A DNA stretch of 64,000 bases, taken from positions 2,127,501-2,191,500 of the forward strand of contig NZ_FBYC01000004.1 of assembly GCF_001517585.1 (NCBI RefSeq), read 5' to 3'. The notes beneath the pieces were generated by a model that was given only the letters and a program-made list of their open reading frames with translations, ran no database searches and was not told the origin of the DNA. Each line of letters opens with the position of its first letter. Within the stretch, counting starts at the first letter, position 1. Of this stretch, positions 15,781-24,680 are shown in pieces. Origin of the DNA: Roseibaca calidilacus (GTDB lineage: Bacteria; Pseudomonadota; Alphaproteobacteria; Rhodobacterales; Rhodobacteraceae). A program made the translations under genes and the position numbers.

Positions 15781-17022
15781 TCAATCGGCCCCGCCCGGCA
15801 CGCGCGGATGCAGGCTATGCGGCACACCAGAGGCCACCAATTTCTGGTGCCATAGCTGGCCAAGATCGCGCATTTCAGAATGCAGAAGCGTTTCGTGCCG
15901 GTCCAGCCAGCCGCGCACCGATCCGAATTCGACGATGCGGGCTTTGCCCTTCTCGATCCGCACGACCGGCCAATCGCCCACAAGCGCGTGGCTGATCCCG
16001 AAAATATCCTCGCCCCACCATTCGGCAGGGCCAAAGGCATGGTTGACCTGCCCCATCTGCTTCATCGCGGCCAGAACCGCCGCCGCGTTCAGCGCGCCGA
16101 CCTTTTCCACCGCCGCATGCCAGATATCCAGAATAGCGACATATTCCCAGCTGACCGCGCTCCAGCTATTGGGGAATCTTTCCTGATATTCGGCATAGAA
16201 CCCGTGCGGCTGGTTAAAGAAGAACGCCTTTTCCGCCAGCGCCGGATCATCGAAATCGGGAAACTGGAAAATCGCGCCTTCCATGAACTGGGCCGATGTG
16301 CGCGCAACCAGTCGGTCATATTGGTCCAGCGTGCAAGACAGGATCATGCCGCGAAATCCCTGCGCATGGGCATATTCGGTCATGGCGTGCACCATGGGCG
16401 TGTAACTGGTGCACCAGCACAGCAGGTCAGGGGATTCGTCGAGCATTGGCTGCACAATGCTGGCCACGTCGGTTGCGTCGGGCGCGTATTGAACATCCTT
16501 GCAGATCTGGTGACCTGCCGCCTTGAACGCCGCCCGATAGGTTGCAAGCGACGGCAGGCCAAACCCGTCGCGCTGGCTGCACAAGGCCACGCGCCGAACC
16601 TGCGGGCAGTTGCGCCCGATCCAGTCCACACCGGTCACATTATAGACCGGGTGCACTTCTGACGGGGCAATCAGGTAACGGGTGTCGGGCGACAAGTCGC
16701 TGGGCAGCAGGGTCGAAGCAAGCACCCGGCTATCATTCAGCAACTCGCGCAGATGCGCGACATAATCGCCCCCCAGCAGCATCAGCAGCGACACCTGTTC
16801 TTGCCAGACAAGGTCGCGCGCCAAGGCCAGCGCCTGCGCGGGATCGTCCCCGCAATCGCGCGCGATCACGCGCACCGGGTAGCGACGGCCTTGGATCAGC
16901 AGCCCCCCGGCGCGGTTCAGCCAATCCTCCCAGATCTGGCAGCCCTGATACCCCGGCAAGCCCCAAGATTGCACCGACCCGCTCAGCGGCACCAGCATAC
17001 CGATCTTGACCTCTTGCGTCAT
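15781..17022 (-). CDS. type I periplasmic-binding-fold protein of the amide/urea group, apparently without signal peptide (AmiC-like)
   Basis: A 413-residue Peripla_BP_6-type protein: 'KIGMLVPLSGSVQSWGLPGYQGCQIWEDWLNRAGGLL', 'RYPVRVIARDCGDDPAQALALARDL' and 'GMILSCTLDQYDRLVA'. It resembles the binding proteins of short-chain amide and urea ABC transporters (UrtA, FmdD) and the cytoplasmic amide sensor AmiC. From ATG 17022 (MTQEVKIG) there is no signal peptide. The extra 22 codons from 17088 (MIDTSFAHRMAMRSLLPSFG) do not make a convincing one either. No ABC permease or ATPase gene adjoins it. It may be a soluble sensor for methylated amines or amides, but a mis-set start is possible. Confidence 0.75.
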   Translation of the reverse strand: MTQEVKIGMLVPLSGSVQSWGLPGYQGCQIWEDWLNRAGGLLIQGRRYPVRVIARDCGDDPAQALALARDLVWQEQVSLLMLLGGDYVAHLRELLNDSRVLASTLLPSDLSPDTRYLIAPSEVHPVYNVTGVDWIGRNCPQVRRVALCSQRDGFGLPSLATYRAAFKAAGHQICKDVQYAPDATDVASIVQPMLDESPDLLCWCTSYTPMVHAMTEYAHAQGFRGMILSCTLDQYDRLVARTSAQFMEGAIFQFPDFDDPALAEKAFFFNQPHGFYAEYQERFPNSWSAVSWEYVAILDIWHAAVEKVGALNAAAVLAAMKQMGQVNHAFGPAEWWGEDIFGISHALVGDWPVVRIEKGKARIVEFGSVRGWLDRHETLLHSEMRDLGQLWHQKLVASGVPHSLHPRVPGGAD

Positions 17023-17201
17023 GCCCACGCCAAAGCTGGGCAAAAGACTGCGCATAGCCATGCGATGGGCGAAACTCGTGTCAATCATGACGAAAGATTA
17101 ACAGGTCTGCGACCATACGCGACGGGAAAATCGCCCTATGGCAGAAAACATTTATTACTGTGGTGAAATTTTATTGACAGATTGGACCCAACTGGCGCAG
17201 C

Positions 17202-17231
17202 ATTGGTTCAGACCAATTTCAACATTGGTTC
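17202..17231. promoter_or_regulatory. operator candidate upstream of tmm
   Basis: ATTGGTTCAGACCAAT (17202-17217) is an inverted repeat of ATTGGT with a 4-base spacer. A further ATTGGTTC follows at 17224-17231, exactly 22 bases after the first, about two helical turns. The tmm start is 28 bases downstream, so binding here would be expected to act on tmm transcription. Confidence 0.6.
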
Positions 17232-17258
17232 CCTTCCCTCGCTGACGGAGACATCACC

Positions 17259-18629
17259 ATGCCCCAGAAGAAAGTCGCAATCATCGGCGCTGGCCCCTCG
17301 GGTCTGGCTCAACTGCGCGCGTTCCAATCCGCCGCAGCCAAGGGCGAAGCGATCCCCGAGATCGTCTGTTTCGAAAAGCAGGACAACTGGGGCGGGCTGT
17401 GGAACTACACTTGGCGCACCGGGCTGGATGAAAATGGCGAACCAGTGCATTGCTCTATGTATCGCTACCTGTGGTCCAACGGGCCAAAGGAAGGTCTGGA
17501 ATTTGCGGATTATTCCTTTGAAGAGCATTTCGGCAAACAGATCGCGTCCTACCCGCCCCGCGCCGTGCTGTTCGACTATATCGAGGGCCGCGTGCTGAAA
17601 GCCGGTGTGCGCGACATGATCCGCTTCAACACCGTGGTGCGCTGGATCAGCTATGATGACACCACCGGCAAATTCACCGTCACCGTGCATGACCATTCCC
17701 AAGACCACGTCTATTCCGAAGAGTTTGACAATGTGATCGTGGCGTCCGGGCATTTCTCTGTGCCCAATGTGCCGCATTATCCCGGGTTCGAATCCTTCAA
17801 TGGTCGCCTGCTGCACGCGCATGATTTCCGCGATGCGCGCGAATTCACCGACAAGGACATTCTGGTCATGGGGTCGTCCTATTCCGCAGAGGATATCGGC
17901 TCGCAATGCTGGAAATACGGCGCAAAATCGGTCACATCTTGCTACCGTTCGGCGCCGATGGGCTTTGACTGGCCCGACAACTGGGAAGAAAAGCCTGCGC
18001 TGGAACGGGTGGACGGTAATACCGCCTATTTCAAAGATGGCACGTCCAAACATGTCGATGCCATTATCCTGTGCACCGGTTACAAGCACAGTTTCAACTT
18101 TCTGCCCGATGACCTGCGCCTGAAAACCGCCAACCGGCTGGCCACGGCGGACCTGTATAAAGGCGTGGTCTGGGTACATAACCCCAAGCTGTTCTACCTT
18201 GGTATGCAGGACCAGTGGTTCACCTTCAATATGTTCGACGCGCAGGCCTGGTGGGTGCGTGACGCGATCATGGGCAAGCTGGATATTCCGTCCGACACCG
18301 CAACCTTGCTGGCCGACGTGGCCGAGCGCGAGGCCCGTGAAGAGGCCAGCGACGACACCAAATATGCCATCAAGTATCAGGGCGACTACATCAAGGAATT
18401 GGTCGCTGAAACCGATTACCCGTCTTTCGACGTGGATGGCGCGTGCGAAGCTTTCTACCAGTGGAAGAAGCACAAGGCGCAAGACATCATGGCGTTCCGC
18501 AACAACAGCTACCGCTCTGTCATCACCGGCACCATGGCACCCGTGCACCACACGCCGTGGAAAGACGCGTTGGATGACAGCATGGAAAGCTACCTTCAGA
18601 ACGAGGCAGAGACCACGCCCGCCGAATAA
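17259..18629 (+). CDS. tmm: trimethylamine monooxygenase (flavin-containing monooxygenase)
   Basis: The 456-residue FMO-family protein oxidises trimethylamine to trimethylamine N-oxide with NADPH and oxygen. It has an N-terminal FAD-binding GAGPSG motif, '[20 protein letters not shown]' and '[13 protein letters not shown]' as in bacterial Tmm, the NADP-binding motif [10 protein letters not shown] in the middle and LCTGYKHSF (ATGY-like) later. Length and these segments match the Tmm branch rather than general Baeyer-Villiger enzymes. Operator-like inverted repeats lie just upstream and a terminator hairpin just downstream, so tmm is probably a single-gene unit. The partner gene tdm is absent from the window. 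Confidence 0.93.
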   Translation: MPQKKVAIIGAGPSGLAQLRAFQSAAAKGEAIPEIVCFEKQDNWGGLWNYTWRTGLDENGEPVHCSMYRYLWSNGPKEGLEFADYSFEEHFGKQIASYPPRAVLFDYIEGRVLKAGVRDMIRFNTVVRWISYDDTTGKFTVTVHDHSQDHVYSEEFDNVIVASGHFSVPNVPHYPGFESFNGRLLHAHDFRDAREFTDKDILVMGSSYSAEDIGSQCWKYGAKSVTSCYRSAPMGFDWPDNWEEKPALERVDGNTAYFKDGTSKHVDAIILCTGYKHSFNFLPDDLRLKTANRLATADLYKGVVWVHNPKLFYLGMQDQWFTFNMFDAQAWWVRDAIMGKLDIPSDTATLLADVAEREAREEASDDTKYAIKYQGDYIKELVAETDYPSFDVDGACEAFYQWKKHKAQDIMAFRNNSYRSVITGTMAPVHHTPWKDALDDSMESYLQNEAETTPAE

Positions 18630-18656
18630 CCCCCGGCGACTCGTGGCAGCCTTGTG

Positions 18657-18695
18657 CGCCCGGCCCTTTCCACGGGGGCCGGGCGTGTCGCTTTT
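18657..18695 (+). terminator. terminator-like hairpin after tmm
   Basis: CGCCCGGCCC (18657-18666) and GGGCCGGGCG (18676-18685) form a perfect 10-bp stem with a 9-base loop, followed by TGTCGCTTTT. The T-run is short and displaced, so its strength is uncertain. It separates tmm from mgdABCD. Confidence 0.65.
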
Positions 18696-18839
18696 GGGCT
18701 GGGCTGTCGCATATGCGCCGCCTGTATTCTTGGCGTTTTATGCGCCCCGAGTCGCATCTGAGCGGGTCCATGTCCGATTCACTCGTGACCTGCCCGACCC
18801 ATCGGCGCTATGCCGAAAGGACCACCAAGGAGAGGTCCG

Positions 18840-20090
18840 ATGCGCTATTCCGGCTTTCGCGTTCTGCAACAGGCCCTGACCGGCCACAAAGGCTGGAAAC
18901 CCGCATGGCGCGACCCGGACCCGAAACCGCATTATGACATCGTCATCATCGGCGGCGGCGGGCATGGGCTGGCCACGGCCTATTACCTTGCGCGCCAATT
19001 CGGGCAAGCGAATATCGCGGTGCTGGAAAAGGGCTGGATCGGCGGCGGCAATGTGGGTCGCAACACCACGATCATCCGCTCCAACTACATGCTGGATGGA
19101 AACGAGCCGTTCTACGAATTCTCGCTCAAACTATGGGAAGGGCTGGAGCAGGATTTCAACTATAACGCCATGGTCAGCCAGCGCGGTATCCTGAACCTTA
19201 TCCACTCTGACGCGCAGCGCGACGCCTTCACCCGGCGCGGCAACGCCATGATCCTGCACGGTGCGGATGCCGAATTGCTCAGCGCCGAACAGGTGCGCCG
19301 CGAATACCCGTTTCTGAATTTCAACAATGCGCGCTTTCCCATCAAGGGCGGCCTGGCACAGCGCCGGGGCGGCACCGTCCGGCATGATGCCGTCGCATGG
19401 GGCTATGCGCGCGGGGCCGATAGCCGCGGCGTCGACATCATCCAGAATTGCGAGGTGACAGGCTTTCGCATTGAAAACGGCACCTGTCTGGGGGTCGAAA
19501 CCTCGCGCGGTTATATCGGCGCGGGCAAGGTCGGCGTGGCGGTTGCCGGCAATTCCAGCCGCATGATGGCCAAGGCGGGCATGCGCCTGCCCATCGAATC
19601 CCACGTACTGCAAGCCTTTGTCAGCGAAGGGCTGAAACCTGTGCTGCCCGGTGTCATCACTTTCGGCGCGGGGCATTTCTATTGCAGCCAATCCGACAAG
19701 GGCGGTCTGGTCTTTGGCGGCGATATCGACGGCTACAATTCCTACGCCCAGCGCGGCAACCTGCCGGTGGTCGAAGATGTGGCCGAAGGCGGCATGGCGC
19801 TGTTCCCTGGCCTTGGCCGCGTGCGCCTGCTGCGCATGTGGGGTGGGATCATGGATATGAGCATGGACGGCTCTCCCATCATCGACCGCACGCATATCGA
19901 CGGGCTCTATTTCAACGGCGGCTGGTGCTATGGCGGGTTCAAGGCCACCCCAGCCTCTGGCTGGTGCTTCGCCCATCTGCTGGCCACCGATACCCCGCAC
20001 CCAACCGCGACCGCCTACCGGTTCGACCGGTTCGAACGCGGCCGGATGATCGACGAAAAAGGCATGGGCGCGCAGCCCAACCTGCATTGA
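18840..20090 (+). CDS. mgdA: N-methylglutamate dehydrogenase subunit A (sarcosine oxidase beta-like)
   Basis: The 416-residue FAD-dependent amine dehydrogenase belongs to the SoxB/DAO family. It has an N-terminal Rossmann motif (VIIGGGGHGLATAYYLAR), 'GGNVGRNTTIIRSNY' and a C-terminal GGWCYGGFKATPASGW flavin segment. Annotation pipelines usually name it sarcosine oxidase beta. In a genome region with mgsABC, gmaS and tmm it is better read as MgdA, which oxidises N-methylglutamate to glutamate. The start at 18840 follows AAGGAGAGG. The mgdB gene is 84 bases downstream. Confidence 0.88.
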   Translation: MRYSGFRVLQQALTGHKGWKPAWRDPDPKPHYDIVIIGGGGHGLATAYYLARQFGQANIAVLEKGWIGGGNVGRNTTIIRSNYMLDGNEPFYEFSLKLWEGLEQDFNYNAMVSQRGILNLIHSDAQRDAFTRRGNAMILHGADAELLSAEQVRREYPFLNFNNARFPIKGGLAQRRGGTVRHDAVAWGYARGADSRGVDIIQNCEVTGFRIENGTCLGVETSRGYIGAGKVGVAVAGNSSRMMAKAGMRLPIESHVLQAFVSEGLKPVLPGVITFGAGHFYCSQSDKGGLVFGGDIDGYNSYAQRGNLPVVEDVAEGGMALFPGLGRVRLLRMWGGIMDMSMDGSPIIDRTHIDGLYFNGGWCYGGFKATPASGWCFAHLLATDTPHPTATAYRFDRFERGRMIDEKGMGAQPNLH

Positions 20091-20174
20091 GGGCGCAACC
20101 ATGCCAGCTTCATCTTGCCATAAATACTCACAATCCGACACGCGCCCAATGGCGCCACGTCCGGGAGAGCGCGC

Positions 20175-20462
20175 ATGATTATCAACCACCCCCTGCTTGG
20201 CCCCTGCGACGCGCAGGAATTCACTTACTTGGGTGATGCGTCGCTGATCGACCGCCCTGACGGCATGGCCGAAGGCGCAGACGCGGCCTTCTACGCCTAC
20301 CAATACCTGCGCGACAACCCGGCAGGGCTGCACCGCGAATTGTGGTTCCACGAACAAGGCGACCGCTCTTGGCTGGTCGTCACGCGTGACACGGTTACGC
20401 ATGAGATCACCTCGGTCGAATTGGCGCGCGATGTTGCGCAAGCACGGGGGCGCAGCGCATGA
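20175..20462 (+). CDS. mgdB: N-methylglutamate dehydrogenase subunit B (sarcosine oxidase delta-like)
   Basis: The 95-residue protein aligns with SoxD, including the conserved RDTVTHEI tail. SoxD of heterotetrameric sarcosine oxidase binds zinc with Cys6, Cys9, His59 and Cys63. Here the matching residues read His5, Leu8, His59 and Asp63, so three cysteines are gone and zinc binding of that kind is unlikely. This supports assignment to N-methylglutamate dehydrogenase rather than sarcosine oxidase. It starts after GGGAGAGCGCGC and overlaps mgdC by 4 bases (ATGA). Confidence 0.85.
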   Translation: MIINHPLLGPCDAQEFTYLGDASLIDRPDGMAEGADAAFYAYQYLRDNPAGLHRELWFHEQGDRSWLVVTRDTVTHEITSVELARDVAQARGRSA

Positions 20463-23404
20463 GACTTGCCAACGGCGGACAGATCGACCGCAGCCAGACG
20501 CTGCGTTTCACCTTCGACGGGCAGCGCTATAGCGGTCATCCGGGCGATACGCTGGCCTCGGCCCTGCTGGCCAATGGCGTGCGGCTGATGGGGCGGTCCT
20601 TCAAGTATCATCGCCCGCGAGGGCCAATCGCCGCGGGCAGCGAGGAACCCAACGCACTGGTCACACTGGGCTGCGGCGGGCGGCAGGACCCCAACACCCG
20701 CGCCACGGTTGCGGAACTGTTCGACGGGCTGGACGCGCGCTCGCAAAACGCATGGCCCAGCCTGCGCTTTGACGCGATGGCGGTCAATGACCGCCTGTCG
20801 CCCTTCCTGACCGCCGGGTTTTACTACAAAACCTTCATGTGGCCAGCGGCCTTCTGGGAAAAGCTGTATGAGCCGATGATCCGCCGCGCGGCGGGTCTGG
20901 GGGCAATCAGCACCGACCCGGACCCCGACAGCTATGACAAAGGTTTTCTGCATTGCGATCTGTTGGTGATCGGTGCGGGGCCGTCCGGGTTGATGGCCGC
21001 TTTGGCCTCTGCACGGGCCGGGGCGCGCGTGATCCTCGCGGATGAGGATTTCACGCCCGGTGGCCGCCTGAACGCATCGGCAGAGCAGATCGACGGGCAG
21101 CCCGCCTGCGACTGGGTCGCGGCATCCATGGCCGAATTAAGCGCCCTGCCCAATGCCCGCATTCTGCCGCGCACCACCGTGTTCGGCGCTTTCGACCATG
21201 GCATCTACGGTGCGGTGGAGCGGGTGTCCGACCACCTGCCCCACCCGGCAGCAGGCAAGCCACGCCAGACCCTGTGGCGCATTTATTCCAAGCGCGCGGT
21301 GCTGTGCGCCGGGGCTTTGGAACGCCCCATCGCCTTTGCCGACAATGACCGTCCCGGCATCATGCTGGCGGGCGCGCTGGCCGCTTATGCCCATCGCTGG
21401 GCCGTCAGCCCGGCAAGCCGCGTGGCAATTTTCACCAATAATGACAGCGGCCACAGCACTGCGCGCGACCTGATGGCATTGGGGGTCGATGTGCACGCCG
21501 TGATCGACACCCGCGCCGATGCTCCCAAGCTGGACGGGACCGAGGTCATCGCAGGGGGCCAGATCACCGCCACACGCGGGCGGCTGGGACTGAGCGCGGT
21601 GCAGATCACCCGCGCGAATGGGCGCAGCCATTGGCTGGAGGTCGGCGCGCTGGGTGTGTCGGGCGGCTGGAACCCGAATGTTGCCTTGTCCTGCCACCAG
21701 CGCGGGCGGCCTATCTGGCAGGAAGACATCGCAGCCTTCGTGCCCGGACCCGGTTTGCCCGTGGGTATGTCCATCGCAGGGGCGGCGGCGGGGCGCTTTG
21801 GCACCCATGCGGCGCTGTCGGATGGCGCGGCGCAAGCGGTCGCCGCGCTTGGCGATCTGGGTATCTCTGCCAGCGCGCCCGACCTGCCGCACGCCGAGGA
21901 CGCACCCTATAGAATTACCCCCTTCTGGCATGTCGGCGGCACCAAGCGCGCATGGCTGGATTTCCAGAACGATGTGACCGTGAAGGACGTGAAACTCGCG
22001 CATCAGGAAGGGTTCCGCTCTGTCGAGCATCTGAAGCGCTACACCACGTTGGGCATGGCCACAGATCAGGGCAAGACCTCTAACCTTGGCGGCTTGGCGG
22101 TCATGGCAGAGTTGACCGGCCAGAGCATAGAGGCCACCGGCACCACCATCTTCCGCCCGCCTTACACACCCGTGGCAATGGGGGCGCTTGCAGGGCGTGC
22201 CACCGGCCCCGATTTCAAACCCACCCGCAAGACCCCCAGCCATGTCTGGGCCACAGAGCAAGGCGCGGCATTCGTCGAGGTCGGGCAATGGCTGCGCGCG
22301 CAGTATTTTCCGCAGCCCGGCGAAACCCATTGGCGGCAAACCGTGGACCGCGAAGTGACCGCCACGCGCAACGGCGTTGGCATTTGCGACGTGACGACCT
22401 TGGGCAAGATTGACGTGCAGGGCGCAGATGCGGCGGCCTTCCTGAACCGCATCTATTGCAATGGTTTCGCCAAGCTGGCCGTGGGGCGCGTGCGCTATGG
22501 GCTTATGCTGCGCGAGGACGGCATTGCCATGGATGACGGCACCGCCGCACGGCTGGCCGAGGATCATTTCGTTGTCACCACCACCACGGCCAATGCCGTG
22601 CCGGTCTATCGCCATATGGAATTCGCGCGCCAATGCTTGTGGCCGGATATGGATGTGCAGCTTGTCTCGACCACCGAGGCGTGGGCGCAGGTCGCGGTCG
22701 CGGGGCCGCAGTCGCGCGCCCTGCTAGAGCGCATTGTCGACCCGGCGCATGATCTATCGAATAACAGCTTCCCCTTCATGGCCTGCGCCGAGATCACGGT
22801 CTGCGGGGGCTTGCGGGCGCGGTTGTTCCGCATCTCTTTCTCGGGCGAGTTGGCCTATGAACTGGCCGTGCCCACCCGCTATGGCGACGCGCTGATGCGC
22901 CGATTGATGGAGAAAGGCGCCGATCTGGGCGTCACGCCCTATGGCACCGAAGCCCTTGGCGTTATGCGTATTGAAAAGGGCCACGCGGCGGGCAATGAGC
23001 TGAACGGCACCACCACCGCACGCAATCTGGGCTTGGGCCGCATGGTCAGCACCAAGAAAGACAGCATCGGCGCAGTGCTGTCACGCCGCGAAGGGCTGAC
23101 CGAAGCGGGCGGTCTGGAACTGGTCGGGCTGCGCGCGACCAGCCCGCAAAGCCAGATCCCGGCGGGGGCGCATATATTGGAACCCGGCGCGGCAGCGGTG
23201 GCCGCGAATGATCTGGGCTATGCGACATCGGCCTGCTATTCGCCCACCTTGGGCGGCTATATCGCGCTGGCCTTCGTAAAGGCAGGCAGCGCGCGGATGG
23301 GTCAGACACTACGCGCCGCCTCGCCCCTGACAGGCGTGGATGTGCCTGTGCAAATCGTGTCGCCGCATTTCGTGGACCCGGAAGGAGAGAAGCTTCGTGC
23401 ATGA
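20459..23404 (+). CDS. mgdC: N-methylglutamate dehydrogenase subunit C (sarcosine oxidase alpha-like)
   Basis: The 981-residue protein has the layout of SoxA. An N-terminal ferredoxin-like 2Fe-2S-fold region ('LRFTFDGQRYSGHPGDTLASALLANG') is followed by a pyridine-nucleotide disulphide-oxidoreductase domain ('[22 protein letters not shown]', 'ERPIAFADNDRPGIMLAGALAAY'). A C-terminal GcvT-type folate-binding domain lies at about 610-970. The subunit passes the released methyl group to tetrahydrofolate as methylene-THF. Its link with mgdB and mgdD by overlapping stop/start codons shows an obligate complex. Length is normal for the family. Confidence 0.9.
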   Translation: MRLANGGQIDRSQTLRFTFDGQRYSGHPGDTLASALLANGVRLMGRSFKYHRPRGPIAAGSEEPNALVTLGCGGRQDPNTRATVAELFDGLDARSQNAWPSLRFDAMAVNDRLSPFLTAGFYYKTFMWPAAFWEKLYEPMIRRAAGLGAISTDPDPDSYDKGFLHCDLLVIGAGPSGLMAALASARAGARVILADEDFTPGGRLNASAEQIDGQPACDWVAASMAELSALPNARILPRTTVFGAFDHGIYGAVERVSDHLPHPAAGKPRQTLWRIYSKRAVLCAGALERPIAFADNDRPGIMLAGALAAYAHRWAVSPASRVAIFTNNDSGHSTARDLMALGVDVHAVIDTRADAPKLDGTEVIAGGQITATRGRLGLSAVQITRANGRSHWLEVGALGVSGGWNPNVALSCHQRGRPIWQEDIAAFVPGPGLPVGMSIAGAAAGRFGTHAALSDGAAQAVAALGDLGISASAPDLPHAEDAPYRITPFWHVGGTKRAWLDFQNDVTVKDVKLAHQEGFRSVEHLKRYTTLGMATDQGKTSNLGGLAVMAELTGQSIEATGTTIFRPPYTPVAMGALAGRATGPDFKPTRKTPSHVWATEQGAAFVEVGQWLRAQYFPQPGETHWRQTVDREVTATRNGVGICDVTTLGKIDVQGADAAAFLNRIYCNGFAKLAVGRVRYGLMLREDGIAMDDGTAARLAEDHFVVTTTTANAVPVYRHMEFARQCLWPDMDVQLVSTTEAWAQVAVAGPQSRALLERIVDPAHDLSNNSFPFMACAEITVCGGLRARLFRISFSGELAYELAVPTRYGDALMRRLMEKGADLGVTPYGTEALGVMRIEKGHAAGNELNGTTTARNLGLGRMVSTKKDSIGAVLSRREGLTEAGGLELVGLRATSPQSQIPAGAHILEPGAAAVAANDLGYATSACYSPTLGGYIALAFVKAGSARMGQTLRAASPLTGVDVPVQIVSPHFVDPEGEKLRA

Positions 23405-23951
23405 CCTAGCCCCCCTGACCGCGCTTGGCGCGACAACACCCCGGTGCGACACGATCGGCACGATCACGATTGCGGAAAATCCGGATGTGGCGCTGGCCTC
23501 TGTCGCCGCACGACGCGGCCAATCCGCGCCCTGTGCCGCAGCCTTGGCCGCGTGGCTAGACGCGCCCGCGCCCGGCATCGCAGAGCATAGCGGCACGCAT
23601 ATGGCCGCCTTCTGGCTTGGCCCCGACATGTGGATGCTGGAAGCCCCCTTCGCCACGCGTGAGGGCATGGCACAAGATCTTGCCCAGCGCCTGAAAGGCA
23701 TGGCCAGCGTGACCGAACAAACCGACGCTTGGGCGCGGTTCGACCTGTCGGGCGACGGGCTGGCGGACATGCTGGCGCGGCTGACCAATCTGGACCTTGC
23801 CACCTTGCCCCAACGCTTTGCGCGGCGCACCGTGATGGAACATGTGGGCTGCTACCTGCTGCGGCGCGATGCGGGCTACAGCATCTATGGCCCAAGGTCA
23901 TCGGCGGGCAGCTTGCACCACGCGCTGCGCCTTGCGGCGGGTGCGTTATAG
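23397..23951 (+). CDS. mgdD: N-methylglutamate dehydrogenase subunit D (sarcosine oxidase gamma-like)
   Basis: The 184-residue SoxG-like protein has 'WLGPDMWMLEA' and 'DAWARFDLSGDGLADMLARL' followed by 'MEHVGCYLLRRDAGYSIYGPRSSAGSLHHAL', the folate-binding-fold ending shared by SoxG and GcvT. It has a GTG start at 23397 with GGAAGGAGAG upstream, and it overlaps mgdC by 8 bases. It closes the mgdABCD operon. Its 3' end overlaps the convergent GntR/UTRA gene by 6 bases, leaving no room for a terminator between the methylamine and amino-sugar loci. Confidence 0.86.
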   Translation: MHDLAPLTALGATTPRCDTIGTITIAENPDVALASVAARRGQSAPCAAALAAWLDAPAPGIAEHSGTHMAAFWLGPDMWMLEAPFATREGMAQDLAQRLKGMASVTEQTDAWARFDLSGDGLADMLARLTNLDLATLPQRFARRTVMEHVGCYLLRRDAGYSIYGPRSSAGSLHHALRLAAGAL

Positions 23952-24680
23952 CTCTCGTAGCTCGCTCACGAAATCATAGCGGTCGCCGCGATAGGCCGAA
24001 CGGGTGAATTCCACCATCGTGCCATCGCGCAGGTAGCCGCGCCGTTCGATCCGCAGAATTGCAGCACCGGGCGGCACGCAAAGATGCCCCGCCTCGGCTT
24101 CTGTCGCCAAAGAAGCGGTGATCCGCTGCAAACCCGTGACAGGCTTGTTGCCAAGCCGGTCAAGCGCATCATAAAGCGATGTGGTCACTTGGCCCAGATC
24201 GGGCAGGAACCGCGCCGGCACCGTAGCCTGTTCCAAGGCAAGCGGTTCATCATTCGCGGTGCGAATGCGCAAAAAGCGCGCGACCTGCGACGCGACCGGC
24301 AGGCCAAAGACAAGCACATCCTCTGGTGATGCCGGGACGATGGTCTTTTCCAACCAGACAGAGCCGGGCGCCATGCCGCGGCGCGCCAGATCGGCAGAAA
24401 AACCCGCCAACAGCGCCGAAGGCTGCTCTATCCGCGGCGCGACATAGGTGCCGGACCCCTGTTTGCGCGACAGCACACCTTCGCGCATCAGCAGTTCCAG
24501 CGCCTTGCGCACCGTCACGCGTGATACGTCCAACTGCTCGGACAACTGGCGCTCCGAGGGCAGGGCCTCTCCGACCGCGAAAGCGCCATGCCGGACCTGT
24601 TCGCGCAAGAGCGATGCCAACCGCACATAAAGCGGGGTCGAATCCGCCTTGCCCGACAAGAGTTCGGGCCGCAGTGTCAT
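23946..24680 (-). CDS. GntR/HutC-family regulator with UTRA domain (amino-sugar repressor)
   Basis: The 244-residue protein has a GntR winged helix ('GEALPSERQLSEQLDVSRVTVRKALELLMREGVLSRKQGSGTYV') followed by a UTRA effector domain (about 90-240), the layout of NagR/DasR/NagQ regulators that bind phosphorylated amino sugars. It is the last gene of the seven-gene transporter operon and overlaps murQ by 4 bases. The likely operators are the TGGTATTAC pairs at 30801-30820 and 30989-31009 in the divergent promoter region. It is expected to repress both amino-sugar operons until GlcNAc-6-phosphate or a similar ligand binds. Confidence 0.87.
   Translation of the reverse strand: MTLRPELLSGKADSTPLYVRLASLLREQVRHGAFAVGEALPSERQLSEQLDVSRVTVRKALELLMREGVLSRKQGSGTYVAPRIEQPSALLAGFSADLARRGMAPGSVWLEKTIVPASPEDVLVFGLPVASQVARFLRIRTANDEPLALEQATVPARFLPDLGQVTTSLYDALDRLGNKPVTGLQRITASLATEAEAGHLCVPPGAAILRIERRGYLRDGTMVEFTRSAYRGDRYDFVSELREL

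Noticed and set aside
18840-23951. Heterotetrameric sarcosine oxidase soxBDAG
   Set aside because: Homology fits, but the mgs/gmaS/tmm context and loss of the SoxD zinc cysteines favour N-methylglutamate dehydrogenase. Sarcosine as substrate is not excluded.
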